A stretch of DNA of 47,642 nucleotides from an uncultured Parabacteroides sp. (GCA_944325335.1 CALUZR010000021.1:1-47642), one strand, 5' to 3'; positions 24,665-34,174 are shown, numbered from the stretch's first letter. Program-made: numbers and translations. The notes: generated from the sequence alone by a model not told the origin.

Positions 24665-24731
24665 CGGAATTTATGCCTATAATCCAATCGGTTCATGCCT
24701 ATGTTCGTGCGCCTTTATAGGCATAAATTCC
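24665..24731. repeat. Palindrome array D: three 22-bp units
   Basis: Centres lie at 24676 (TTATGCCTATAA), 24698 (CATGCCTATG) and 24720 (TTATAGGCATAA, inverted), exactly 22 bp apart. These are the GCCT-centre variant of the unit shared with arrays A and B. The array lies between the sigma factor promoter and the end of the first sulfatase gene. Confidence 0.85.
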
Positions 24732-24799
24732 ATAGTTCATAGTTAAGATCTGTTTCTTTATCCATCCTATTAAAAGGAAGGCTAAAGTATAAAATTCCC

Positions 24800-26194
24800 T
24801 TAAAGCCGATAAGCCGGATTCTCTTGATGCGGTATAGGTGCATGAGTCGCCTTTTTCCACGCTTCGAGGAGCGAGGTAAGTTCGCGAAGCACGGCAGGTC
24901 GCGTGGCCGACAGGTCGTTTCGTTCGGAAATGTCTTGACGGATGTTGTAGAGCTCCCAAGTACCATCTTCGTAATTTTCAATCAACTTCCAATCGCCTTT
25001 CCGAACTACGGAAACCGGACAAGTACGGAAATAGGGGGATTTCGACTCGCGGGTTTCTTCAGGCGTACCCTCCAGATAAGCAGGGAAATGCCAAAAGAGC
25101 GGACGCCCGGCATAGGAAACCGTATCGCCCCGGAGAAGAGGAAGAAGACTCACACCGTCGAGGTGCAAACCCGTGCATGGGATACCAACCACGTCGAGCA
25201 ACGTCGGGAAGAGATCAAGTTGTTGCACGGGAATATGCTTGATCTCCTTCTGTTCAAAATGCCCTTTTTGATAAATAATGAGCGGAATACGAATACCTCC
25301 TTCGTAGAACGAACCTTTGCCCGCACGAAGCGGCCATTGGCGGGAGACGCGGTAAAGTCCACCATTATCAGACGTAAAGATAATCAGGGTATTTTCTTCC
25401 AACCCTAAACGTTCGATTTCCGAAAGAAGAAGCCCTACGTTCTTATCCATATTCTCTACCATCGCGGCATAGACTGGGTGATGATGTGCTTCGGAAGATT
25501 GCTTTTGCTCATACTTTGCCACACAATCGGAAGGCGCTTCCAACGGAGTATGCACGGCATAAGTAGCAAAATAGAGGAAAAAGGGCTTAGAGGTGTTCCG
25601 ATTTTGCAAATAATGAATGGCTTCACGCGTCAAGCGGTCGGTCAAGTATTCACCCTCAGGACCGTCTGAAAGATTCGGGTTCGCGTAGGGAGAAAAATAG
25701 GTAGAGGGATTCCCTGCATGGTTTCCTCCGATGTTGATATCCATACCGCACGCGAGCGGATCACCCGTGACGTGCCATTTTCCCACATGGCAAGTCTCGT
25801 ATCCCGCCTCATGCAATACACGCGGAAGCATTTGGATGCCCTCCTCTAAAGAGGTACGGTTCGGAATGGCTATCCAACGACGTTTCGAGGCATCGCCCCG
25901 ATTCGGTTCGCCCACCGTGTACATGCCATGGCGCGGAGCGTACATGCCCGTCAGCATACAAGCCCGGCTGGGTGCGCTATTGGCTGCTCCGGCATACGCT
26001 TCGTCTATCCAGATGCCCTCGGCGCGGAGCTGGTCGATGCAGGGCGTCTCGTAGTAAACGCTTCCATTCGAAGACATATCCGCCCATCCGTAGTCGTCGA
26101 TATTAATTAGTAGGATATTAGGACGGGTGCTGGTTTGCGCTTGGATTCCCATGGGAAGGAGGCCGCAAAGGAGACTGCATACAAGAGGTTTCAT
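24800..26194 (-). CDS. Sulfatase (type I, Ser-type), secreted
   Basis: This 464-residue product has a signal peptide (cleavage near GIQAQ). It is an alkaline-phosphatase-fold sulfatase that hydrolyses sulfate esters. Visible motifs are the metal-binding INIDDYGWADMS near residue 30, the maturation motif NSAPSRACMLTG, where Ser replaces Cys and must be converted to formylglycine by an anSME-type enzyme, GKWHVTGDPLACGMD, and FTSDNGGLY. The substrate cannot be told from sequence, though the locus suggests host or algal sulfated glycans. It follows a second sulfatase and the SusC/SusD pair on the same strand. No anSME gene is in the window. Confidence 0.93.
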   Translation of the reverse strand: MKPLVCSLLCGLLPMGIQAQTSTRPNILLINIDDYGWADMSSNGSVYYETPCIDQLRAEGIWIDEAYAGAANSAPSRACMLTGMYAPRHGMYTVGEPNRGDASKRRWIAIPNRTSLEEGIQMLPRVLHEAGYETCHVGKWHVTGDPLACGMDINIGGNHAGNPSTYFSPYANPNLSDGPEGEYLTDRLTREAIHYLQNRNTSKPFFLYFATYAVHTPLEAPSDCVAKYEQKQSSEAHHHPVYAAMVENMDKNVGLLLSEIERLGLEENTLIIFTSDNGGLYRVSRQWPLRAGKGSFYEGGIRIPLIIYQKGHFEQKEIKHIPVQQLDLFPTLLDVVGIPCTGLHLDGVSLLPLLRGDTVSYAGRPLFWHFPAYLEGTPEETRESKSPYFRTCPVSVVRKGDWKLIENYEDGTWELYNIRQDISERNDLSATRPAVLRELTSLLEAWKKATHAPIPHQENPAYRL

Positions 26195-26235
26195 GTGCTT
26201 TTCTATTGAATAGGTTCATCTTTTAAGTATAAAGT

Positions 26236-26396
26236 AAGGGTATCAGATACCCTTCGTCAACAGTATCAGATACCCTTGGGTAAGGGTATTAAGTACCCTT
26301 CATCAAGGGTACGGAGTACCCATCGTCAAGAGTACTTCGCACCCTTTATCAACAGTACTTCGCACCCTTTGGGACGAGTACGGAGTACCCTTATAG
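26236..26396. repeat. Palindrome array E: seven 23-bp units
   Basis: Seven units start at 26236, 26259, 26282, 26305, 26328, 26351 and 26374, exactly 23 bp each. The arms are GGGTA/TACCC (variants GAGTA, CAGTA, CACCC). The five-base centre varies in sets: TCAGA twice, TTAAG once, CGGAG twice, CTTCG twice. The last unit includes the stop codon (26391-26393) of the second sulfatase. The array occupies nearly the whole gap between the two sulfatase genes. Confidence 0.95.
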
Positions 26397-27941
26397 GGCA
26401 TATCCTTTTTCCATTTCCTGTTCGAGGATTTGCTTCAGCTCAGCCACCTTTTCAGGATGTTCGGAGGCTACGTTATGTTGCTCGCCAATATCTTCCTTCA
26501 GGTTGTAAAGTTGCTCTTTCGGGTCATTTCCCATTTCGGTATTGGTCAGCTTATTGTAAACTTCCCCGTTGCTGGGACGGATGTATTTCCAATTACCATC
26601 CATAATGGAGAGCGAACCGCCTGCTTCGATGACATACTTGCGTCCCTCGGTACTTTGTCCCAACAAGACGTCAAGATGCTCCTGGCTATCTGCCCCGGCA
26701 TCCGGTCCTAAATCTTGATTGGCCAACTTTTCCATCGACGAATACATATCGATATGAGAGAAGAGCACGTTCGATACACCTGGTTTTACCTTGCCTGGCC
26801 AGCAAACGATGAAAGGCACGCGCGTACCCGCCTCGAAGTTACTATACTTTCCGCCTCGGAAATCACCCCACGGACGATGGTCTCCCAAAAGTTCAACCGC
26901 GCGGTCGGCATATCCATCGTCTACCACCGGCCCGTTATCGCTTGTCAATACAATAAGTGTATTTTCACGAATGCCCGCCTGGTCGATAGCCTTCAAGATT
27001 TCGCCCACTGTCCAGTCGAATTGCAAGATGGCATCGCCTCGATATCCCATACCGCTTTTACCACGGAAGCGTTCGTTCGGATAGCGGGGCACGTGGATGT
27101 CGTTCGTACCGACATAAAGGAAGAAGGGTGCATCCTTATGCGCGGCAATGAAGTCGACCGCATGAGCGGCAATCGAGTCGGCAATATGCTCGTCCTCCCA
27201 AAGCGCTTTGCCCCCACCCTTCATGTAGCCAATGCGCGAGATACCGTTCACGATCGCTTGGTCGTGCCCATGGTTGGGCGAAGGCTTAAGTTTGGTAAGC
27301 ATTTCCGGATGGTCTTTGCCTAACGGTTCGCCCGGGAAAGGTTTCTCGTAGCTGACCTCGATGGGAGCAGAAGGGTCATAGTTGGCCACCCGCTGGTTTT
27401 CCATCCAAACGCATGGGACGCGGTCGCCCGTAGCCGCCATCAGATAGGAATAATCGAAACCCAAATCGCGCGGACCGGGCGTCACTTCCCCGTTCCAATC
27501 CTGCGTACCCGTCTTATCGCCTAAGCCTAAATGCCATTTGCCAATGGCACCCGTCGCATAGCCAGCCGCTTTAAACACATCCGCAATCGTGGTTTGTTCC
27601 GGACGGATCACCATGCCTGCATTGCCCGCCGCAATGCCCGTATCATTCCTTCGCCAACTATACAAACCCGTGAAGAGTGAATAGCGCGAGGGTGTACTGG
27701 TAGCCGCTACCGCATGAGCGTCGGTAAAACGCAAACCATGGGCCGCAAGACTATCCACATTCGGCGTCTGAATGCGGTGCGCACCATAACAACTCATATC
27801 CGCATAGCCTAAATCGTCGGCTACGATAAAAATCACGTTCGGCTGTTTAGCCTCTTCATTTGCTTCTTGTTTGGGTTGCTGGTTGCATGCACTCAATACG
27901 AGTGTGCCAAGTCCCAATCCATATATCCATTTATCTTTCAT
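26391..27941 (-). CDS. Arylsulfatase-like lipoprotein (type I, Ser-type)
   Basis: This 516-residue product has the lipobox LSAC (cysteine about residue 19). Motifs are NVIFIVADDLGYADMS (metal site), TSTPSRYSLFTG (Ser-type maturation motif), AIGKWHLGLG and LIVLTSDNGPV. Removal of sulfate from glycans at the cell surface or periplasm is the likely role. It lies between susD and the other sulfatase, separated from them by arrays F and E. The C-terminus (LEQEMEKGYAL) is immediately followed by array E, whose last unit supplies the stop codon. Confidence 0.93.
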   Translation of the reverse strand: MKDKWIYGLGLGTLVLSACNQQPKQEANEEAKQPNVIFIVADDLGYADMSCYGAHRIQTPNVDSLAAHGLRFTDAHAVAATSTPSRYSLFTGLYSWRRNDTGIAAGNAGMVIRPEQTTIADVFKAAGYATGAIGKWHLGLGDKTGTQDWNGEVTPGPRDLGFDYSYLMAATGDRVPCVWMENQRVANYDPSAPIEVSYEKPFPGEPLGKDHPEMLTKLKPSPNHGHDQAIVNGISRIGYMKGGGKALWEDEHIADSIAAHAVDFIAAHKDAPFFLYVGTNDIHVPRYPNERFRGKSGMGYRGDAILQFDWTVGEILKAIDQAGIRENTLIVLTSDNGPVVDDGYADRAVELLGDHRPWGDFRGGKYSNFEAGTRVPFIVCWPGKVKPGVSNVLFSHIDMYSSMEKLANQDLGPDAGADSQEHLDVLLGQSTEGRKYVIEAGGSLSIMDGNWKYIRPSNGEVYNKLTNTEMGNDPKEQLYNLKEDIGEQHNVASEHPEKVAELKQILEQEMEKGYAL

Positions 27942-27978
27942 ATTTTGATGAATTAAGTGATTTATCCGCCTCTTTCCA

Positions 27979-28070
27979 GAGAAAGGTTCGTTCTACGTAC
28001 GTAGAAAGGTGTGTTCTCCGAGCGTAGAACAGTGCTTTCTCCGTACGTAGAAAGCACCTTTCTCCCTTTC
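27979..28070. repeat. Palindrome array F: four 23-bp units
   Basis: Units start at 27979, 28002, 28025 and 28048, exactly 23 bp each. The best palindrome is TTCTACGTACGTAGAA (27991-28006, perfect). The next two are TTCTCCGAGCGTAGAA and TTTCTCCGTACGTAGAAA. The parts in between also pair (GAAAGCACCTTTC). The array lies between susD and the second sulfatase, with a possible -7 box (TATATTTG on the minus strand, 28086-28093) on its upstream side. Confidence 0.93.
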
Positions 28071-28108
28071 CCTGGGAATTGGCTTCAAATATACATAATA
28101 AAATGCAC

Positions 28109-29728
28109 TTATCTTAAATTGGGGTTGATATTCTTTTCAGCCAACGGAATCGGCCAGACATCTTGCCCGGGTTGGAAGTCGCGCGTGGCTACATACCAAC
28201 GGTCGTAGGGATCGCGTTGCCCGTCTTTCATTTGCATCAGACTTTGGTCGGAGACGTAGAAGGGCGAACCGTAAATATCCTCGTTCAGCTTCTCTTCGGC
28301 AATACCCCAACGGAAGAGATCCCACAAGCGCCAGCCTTCGAACGCTAATTCAATCATGCGCTCCTTCTGAATGAGTTGAAAGAGCTTATCCGGATTGGTC
28401 TCGGTATAAGGCGGCATATTGACGCGTGCACGGACGGCATTGATCGTCTGGTCCAAGAGCTGCTGGGAGATGGCTTCCCCTCCACGAACTTTCGCCTCCA
28501 GATACATTAATAATATATCCGCATAGCGCACCAAAGGCACGTTCACACCATAGGCGTTGATATCGCCGCTCCAAGATTCATCCAAGAATTTACGGAGGAG
28601 ATAACCGGTTTGGGTCGTTTGCCCCGGACCAATCTTGTCGGCCACCGTTGCTTCCGGGTCGCAATCGTATACCGTTCCGCGGAAAGTCGCCCCATCATAA
28701 TAGAAGGTATAATCCAAACGAGGGTCGCGGTTTGCGCCAAAGTTTGATTTGTCGAAGCGCGGATCTTCATAGCTGAACGGCGTGCCATCCAAGAAATCGT
28801 ATGCTTCGAAAAGGTGGTTTGAGATATTGACCAAACACCAACCTCCATCCTTAATTGGATACGCATGTTGCGGAAGTCCATGGCCAGCTAAGTCATCTAC
28901 ATATTGCGTGGCAAAGATATGTTCGCTGCTCGTTTCGCCCGACGGGTAGAAAAGGGTTTGATAGTTCGGGTCAAGCGCATTATCCCCATAATTGATGATT
29001 TGTTCACACGCATCAGCCGCCCCTTTGAAGTCTTCCATAATCAAACAAGTACGAGCCAAATAACCTAAAGCCGCCTGCGCGGTAGCGCGTCCTTGTTCTG
29101 TACTTAATAAATCTTTATGCCGAGGCAATATTCCAGCTACGGCCTTCAGTTCGTCTGCCGCATACTTCAACACTTCTGCGCGTGGAGATTTGCTTACCGT
29201 ATTGGCTTCATCTAACGTCAATGTACGAGTAACCAATGGTACATCATGATAATAAGAAGCCAAATAGAAGTATTGGACCGCACGGATGAAGCGTGCTTCC
29301 GCCTCCATACGTTCCATTTCAGGAGTCTTCTCGCCGATAGATGCTAATCCATCAATAAATCGACAACAAGCGCTAATACGTTTATAAGGAGCTTGATACA
29401 GATTCTGTACCCACTGGTTGGTTTCCGTAAGCGTACCGGCGGTCAATTGTCCGATCGCATTTGTGAACCCACGGCGGTCATAACCTATATCTGAAACGCC
29501 ATCCAACAAGATGGTAGCGCTATATGCCCACCAATCCGTTACGTTATAATCAACTCCCATCGTGATGCCACCACGATACAATCCCATGAGAGCCAACTCC
29601 AAGTTCGCCTCATCATTATAAAATGTTTCTTCACTGAAACTGGTCAACGGATAACGATCCATATCGCAACTTCCCAACAGGCAGAGGGAAGCCAAACTTA
29701 CACCTATGATATTAAAAAACTTGTTCAT
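28109..29728 (-). CDS. SusD/RagB-family nutrient-binding lipoprotein
   Basis: This 539-residue product has the lipobox LGSC (cysteine about residue 21). SusD proteins sit on the outer surface, bind glycans through a TPR-rich helical fold and act as a lid on the partner SusC pore. Family features seen are the N-terminal YPLTSFSEETFYNDEANLEL, the helical segment FIRAVQYFYLASYYHDVPLV and the C-terminal ERMIELAFEGWRLWDLFRWG, then PIPLAEKNINPNLR. It begins 7 bp after susC and is translated with it. Array F follows. Confidence 0.96.
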   Translation of the reverse strand: MNKFFNIIGVSLASLCLLGSCDMDRYPLTSFSEETFYNDEANLELALMGLYRGGITMGVDYNVTDWWAYSATILLDGVSDIGYDRRGFTNAIGQLTAGTLTETNQWVQNLYQAPYKRISACCRFIDGLASIGEKTPEMERMEAEARFIRAVQYFYLASYYHDVPLVTRTLTLDEANTVSKSPRAEVLKYAADELKAVAGILPRHKDLLSTEQGRATAQAALGYLARTCLIMEDFKGAADACEQIINYGDNALDPNYQTLFYPSGETSSEHIFATQYVDDLAGHGLPQHAYPIKDGGWCLVNISNHLFEAYDFLDGTPFSYEDPRFDKSNFGANRDPRLDYTFYYDGATFRGTVYDCDPEATVADKIGPGQTTQTGYLLRKFLDESWSGDINAYGVNVPLVRYADILLMYLEAKVRGGEAISQQLLDQTINAVRARVNMPPYTETNPDKLFQLIQKERMIELAFEGWRLWDLFRWGIAEEKLNEDIYGSPFYVSDQSLMQMKDGQRDPYDRWYVATRDFQPGQDVWPIPLAEKNINPNLR

Positions 29729-29735
29729 GTCTTTT

Positions 29736-32700
29736 TTAGAATTTAAGATTTACACCAAAAGTAAAATTACGTAACACAGGGTAGAAAGAACCACCTGCAT
29801 ATTGATTATCTGCATCGAGTACGATTTCAGGATCCCACCCCGAAGGCATACTATGGAACGTATAAGGATTCTCGCTGGCTACATAAACGCGCAGGTTGGA
29901 AATGAACGAATCCTTAAACAGGCTCTTAGGCAACGTATAACCCAGCTGAATGTTCTTTATGCGCAAATAGTTTGCACTACGTACCCAGAAATCGGATACT
30001 TGCGTATTATGTCCGGCCGAATTGCCTAAGTTCTCAATACGCGGATAACCGGGATAGCGAGTCGGATTCTCGGGGTCGAATGCCTCTTCCATTTGCCACT
30101 TCTGCACATTTCCTTCCGAGAAGAACGCCCAACCGGAATAGTCGCTAAGCATACCTTTTGCACCGGCAATTCCTTGCAAGAACAGGCTTAAATCAAATCC
30201 TTTATAAGCGGCATTGAACGAAAAGCCGTATGTATATTTCGGGATTCGCGAGCCTAAATATACACGGTCGTACGTAGCATCTACTTTGCCATCGGGCACA
30301 CCGTCCGGACCGGAAATATCGACATAACGGATATCACCTGGTTTGGTGTTGGCTTGGTTCTTTCCAAACACAGATTGGTCCGTGTGGGCATACCATGCGT
30401 CAATATCGGCTTGGTCGAGGAAAACGCCATCCGTCACGTAGCCGTAGAACATTTGCATCGGATATCCAATAAACAGGTTCGAGCCATTGCCGACCATGCC
30501 ATTCGGTTGGTCTACATTTCCAATACCTAATGATTTTACTTCATTGTTGATGATGCTGAAGTTCGCATTAATGCTATAACTGAATTCACCTACCGAGTTG
30601 GAATGCCCAACTTCAAATTCCCAACCTTGGTTGAGAGCTTCACCCGTATTGACTTCGTTCATAGTCAAACCGAAGATGGCCGAGGCGCTTGCATTCGGTT
30701 TGAAAAGGATGTCGTACGTATAACGGTTGAAGTAAGTGATGTTCGCGCTCAGTAATCCATTCCATAAAACGGATTCCACACCGACATCAAACGTACGGGT
30801 CGTTTCCCACTTCAAGTTCGGATCGGTATAGTTTACCAACGAAGCTCCTTGCTGGATAATGCCACCTAACGGGTAATTGTAACTGTCCCCTAACACGTAA
30901 ACCGACTGATAGGCATAATTACCAATATTATTATTACCCAGCATACCAATAGAGGCTTTCAATTTCAAGTTATTGATGAAAGAAAGATTCTCATTTTCTT
31001 TGATAAAGCTCTCTTCCGAAAGGCGCCAACCCAAAGCAGCCGAAGGGAAGAAGGCATAGCGCGAATCTTTGGGAAAGCGGGAAGAACCATCATAACGCAT
31101 GGTCACTTCCGCCAAATAGCGTTCTGCATAATTGTATTGCGCACGACCGAATATGGATTGGATCACCCAGTCTTCGCCACCTCCGGCATTGGTTTGCACG
31201 TCGGGCGAACCTACGGTCAAATAGGGATAGTTGTTGTTGGGGAAGTTCTGCCGGTTAGCTTCAAGGTTACGTGCTGTTTCGTCTTCCCACGAATAACCCA
31301 CCAAGATATCCATATTATGCACGTCGTTGAACGACTTGGCATAGTTCACCGTCGCTTGGAATGATTTATATTCCGTATTGGTATTTTTCTCTGTCAATTT
31401 AGAGGGGCCAAGCGTATTGATGACGCCATCGATATTGACAGGCAACGTAGCCTTGAAGTCCTTTTGTTGTTCGTTCGTGAAGTTATAAGCGCCGATAGCC
31501 GAAATCTTCAATCCTTCGATCGGTGTATAATCCAAACTAATGGAAGAATTAAGGCGCATCACCGGTTTGCGGGTGAAGGATTCGGAAGCCAACCACGCTT
31601 TCGGCGTACCAAAGTTCTTCACACCAGGTCCCCAACTTCCATCGCTTAATACAGAAGGACGGAATCCGGGGAAGCGCAATCCTTGACGTACAAGCAACAA
31701 CATGCCATCCCCATCGATAGCACCTGCCGTTCCAGGTTCTTTGGTCGTGGCATGGTCTCCGCGCAAGCGGATTGTCATCTTCAAGTTCTCGGCCAAGTTG
31801 GAAGTTAAGTTCACACGAGCCGTATAGCGCGTATAGTTATTATGCGGAATGATACCATTCTGGCTCAGATAACCGAAAGAGGCGAAATATTGGCTGCGGT
31901 CGTTTCCTCCCGTGACGGAAAGGTCGTGTCCCGTCTGCACGCCGTTGCCCGAGAAGATGTCGTCCACAAACTGCTCGTTCGCCCAATGGTCCGGGTCGCT
32001 CCCGTCGCGCATGGCTTGGATGTCGGCCTCCGTAAAGCGGGTAATGCCTTCTGCCTCGTTCAACAGACGGGCGTAATCCCACGTATCTACATATTCGGGC
32101 AATTCCGTCGCCCGGTTGAAACCAACATATCCATTATAAGATACCGTTACTTTGGATTCCTTTCCCATCTTGGTCGTCACCAATACGACACCATTGGCCG
32201 CACGTGCTCCGTAGATGGCCGCCGTAGAGGCATCTTTTAAGACGGAGATGGATTCAATATCGTTCGGGTTGATATCGGTCATGTTGCCAGGGATTCCGTC
32301 GATAAGGATCAGTGCGTCCGGAGTTGCACCAAACGAACCCACGCCACGCACACGGATCGTACCGGTCATTTCGCCCGGACGGCCGCCCGGCTGTGTAATC
32401 GTAACGCCCGGCATCTGCCCCGTCAAGGCTGAGACCACAGATGAAGTCGCACGGTTTTCCAGTTTTTCGGCATCGATTTGGGCGATAGAACCGATCACGT
32501 TCACTTTCTTTTGCGTACCATAACCAACTACGACCAACTCTTCCAGCGCTTTGCTGTCTTCAGACAGCGTAACGCGCAACGTCGTTTGATTCCCCACGTG
32601 GATGGTCTGCGTCGAATATCCAATATAAGAGACTTCAATCGTAGCCCCTTCCGGTACTTCGAGCGAGAAGCGGCCGTCCATGTCGGTAATGGTACCGTTG

Positions 32701-33149
32701 GTCGTTCCCTTCACCATCACGTTTGCGCCAATGACCGGGATGCCTGCAGCATCTACCACAGTTCCTGTGATTTTCTTCTCTTGCTGAGTGGCGTCTGCCG
32801 CATGACTGCCCGTCTGTTTCAAGGTAAGTACAATCTTGTTGTCGCTTACTTGATACACGACGTCCGTCCCGGTAAATACCGTGTCGAGCACCTTAAAGAT
32901 GTCCGCATCGTCTACCGAGATAGACACGCGGCGGTTCAAATCGACGTGCCGGTTGTTGTAAAAGAAGGAGAAACCACTTTCCTCCTCGATTTCCTTTAAT
33001 ACCTCTTGCACGGTTTCATTCTTCGCATTCAACGAGATGCGGGCTTCTTGCGCGTAGGTTCCCGTGGCGTGCGCCAGCCCTACCGAGCTCAACAGGAACA
33101 GGGCCGAGAGCTTCATGCACAAGAATCGGTTCTTGTTTGTGTGTTGCAT
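29736..33149 (-). CDS. SusC/RagA-family TonB-dependent transporter with STN domain
   Basis: This 1137-residue outer-membrane protein imports glycans using TonB energy. After the signal peptide (cleavage near TYAQ) comes an STN domain (about residues 35-105), the extension that contacts a FecR anti-sigma factor. A carboxypeptidase-regulatory-like beta domain follows (about 125-210), then the plug with VVVGYGTQKKVNVIGS and LKDASTAAIYGARAANGVVL, and a 22-strand barrel ending in NFTFGVNLKF. A shorter start at the internal Met12 (MKLSALFLLSSVGLAHA) is possible. It lies between fecR (35 bp) and susD (7 bp). Substrate is unknown; two sulfatases downstream suggest a sulfated glycan. Confidence 0.96.
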   Translation of the reverse strand: MQHTNKNRFLCMKLSALFLLSSVGLAHATGTYAQEARISLNAKNETVQEVLKEIEEESGFSFFYNNRHVDLNRRVSISVDDADIFKVLDTVFTGTDVVYQVSDNKIVLTLKQTGSHAADATQQEKKITGTVVDAAGIPVIGANVMVKGTTNGTITDMDGRFSLEVPEGATIEVSYIGYSTQTIHVGNQTTLRVTLSEDSKALEELVVVGYGTQKKVNVIGSIAQIDAEKLENRATSSVVSALTGQMPGVTITQPGGRPGEMTGTIRVRGVGSFGATPDALILIDGIPGNMTDINPNDIESISVLKDASTAAIYGARAANGVVLVTTKMGKESKVTVSYNGYVGFNRATELPEYVDTWDYARLLNEAEGITRFTEADIQAMRDGSDPDHWANEQFVDDIFSGNGVQTGHDLSVTGGNDRSQYFASFGYLSQNGIIPHNNYTRYTARVNLTSNLAENLKMTIRLRGDHATTKEPGTAGAIDGDGMLLLVRQGLRFPGFRPSVLSDGSWGPGVKNFGTPKAWLASESFTRKPVMRLNSSISLDYTPIEGLKISAIGAYNFTNEQQKDFKATLPVNIDGVINTLGPSKLTEKNTNTEYKSFQATVNYAKSFNDVHNMDILVGYSWEDETARNLEANRQNFPNNNYPYLTVGSPDVQTNAGGGEDWVIQSIFGRAQYNYAERYLAEVTMRYDGSSRFPKDSRYAFFPSAALGWRLSEESFIKENENLSFINNLKLKASIGMLGNNNIGNYAYQSVYVLGDSYNYPLGGIIQQGASLVNYTDPNLKWETTRTFDVGVESVLWNGLLSANITYFNRYTYDILFKPNASASAIFGLTMNEVNTGEALNQGWEFEVGHSNSVGEFSYSINANFSIINNEVKSLGIGNVDQPNGMVGNGSNLFIGYPMQMFYGYVTDGVFLDQADIDAWYAHTDQSVFGKNQANTKPGDIRYVDISGPDGVPDGKVDATYDRVYLGSRIPKYTYGFSFNAAYKGFDLSLFLQGIAGAKGMLSDYSGWAFFSEGNVQKWQMEEAFDPENPTRYPGYPRIENLGNSAGHNTQVSDFWVRSANYLRIKNIQLGYTLPKSLFKDSFISNLRVYVASENPYTFHSMPSGWDPEIVLDADNQYAGGSFYPVLRNFTFGVNLKF

Positions 33150-33184
33150 ACTGTCTTATGTGTTTTAGTGGTAAAACAATAGGT

Positions 33185-34174
33185 TTAATATATCTCTATT
33201 TTTCGTTTTATTTCATTTTTGTCTGCCCGCGGAACGTAACGCCAACGAACGCCGCTCGATATCTCGAATATTTCGAGGATGCGGTCCAACCGCTGGTTGG
33301 TAAAGGTACCGGTGAATGAATCCGCCCCGTATTCCGGATTCGTCACCACGAAGTCCACATAGTAGCGTTTCTCCAACATCCGCAGCGCCTCGTCGAACGG
33401 CGTGTTGTGGAATACAATGCGCCCGTCTTTCCACGCGCTCTCCACCTCGCCGTCGGTCAGGAATTTGTCCATCCAGTTTCCATGCGTATGATAGACCAAC
33501 TTCTCGCCGGGTTTCATCGGCATATTTCCCCATGCGGAGACGAAATCCACGCGTCCTTCGAGCAAAGTGGTGACGACGATCGAATCCAGGGCGAAGGCTT
33601 CGAGGTTGAACTTCGTCCCGTGCACCTCGACTTGCGCCTGGTGCGGCGTCTCCACGACAAACCGCCGCCGCGCGTCTTTGGCCACTTCAAAGAAAGCCTC
33701 GCCCGCGAGCTTCACCGCCCGCGTCTTGCCCTCGAACTTCTCCGGATAGATTAGCGCCGATTCCGAATTGAGGCAGACCTGCGTGCCGTCGGGCAGGGTG
33801 AGGCGGGTCGTCATGCCCGGATTGGTTCGTACCTCCAGCATCCGTGGTTCCTCTGGGTTATTTATAAGAAAAAGGGAAAGGGCCAACAAAGGGAGGAAAA
33901 GCACCGCGGCCACCCGCTCCGTCCACCGTACTAACCGCCGGAAACGAGCCCGGTCGATGCGCGCGTTCACCTGCTTCAAGGCGCGTTCGGTATCGACTCG
34001 TTCCAAGACATCCAAAGCGTCGGCGGCGAGGCAGAGCTGTTGGATCTGGCGGGCGATGCGGGCGTGTTCGTCCGATTCGCGCACCCATTGGACGACGCGC
34101 ATCCGTTCCTCGTCTGTAGCTTCACCGCTAAAATAACGCGGGAGCAAGGCTTCTATGTCGCTGTTTCCTGTCAT
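33185..34174 (-). CDS. FecR-family anti-sigma factor
   Basis: This is 329 residues from the ATG at 34174; the longer reading starts at a TTG and lacks the GGGAAGA stretch seen before this ATG. Order: a cytoplasmic helical anti-sigma domain (about 1-75, with YFSGEATDEERMRVVQWVRE), one membrane segment (about 85-105, VAAVLFLPLLALSLFLI), the FecR beta domain (LTLPDGTQVCLNSESALIYP to VHGTKFNLEAF) and a C-terminal DUF4974 secretin-like domain (FDEALRMLEKRYYVDFVV). It relays occupancy of the STN-type SusC next door to an ECF sigma factor. No sigma gene adjoins it. Confidence 0.93.
   Translation of the reverse strand: MTGNSDIEALLPRYFSGEATDEERMRVVQWVRESDEHARIARQIQQLCLAADALDVLERVDTERALKQVNARIDRARFRRLVRWTERVAAVLFLPLLALSLFLINNPEEPRMLEVRTNPGMTTRLTLPDGTQVCLNSESALIYPEKFEGKTRAVKLAGEAFFEVAKDARRRFVVETPHQAQVEVHGTKFNLEAFALDSIVVTTLLEGRVDFVSAWGNMPMKPGEKLVYHTHGNWMDKFLTDGEVESAWKDGRIVFHNTPFDEALRMLEKRYYVDFVVTNPEYGADSFTGTFTNQRLDRILEIFEISSGVRWRYVPRADKNEIKRKIEIY

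Noticed and set aside
26236..26396. CRISPR array (regular short repeats)
   Set aside because: Repeat plus spacer is only 23 bp, the intervening bases are themselves similar, each unit is a palindrome, and no cas genes are in the window. The same holds for arrays A, F and G.
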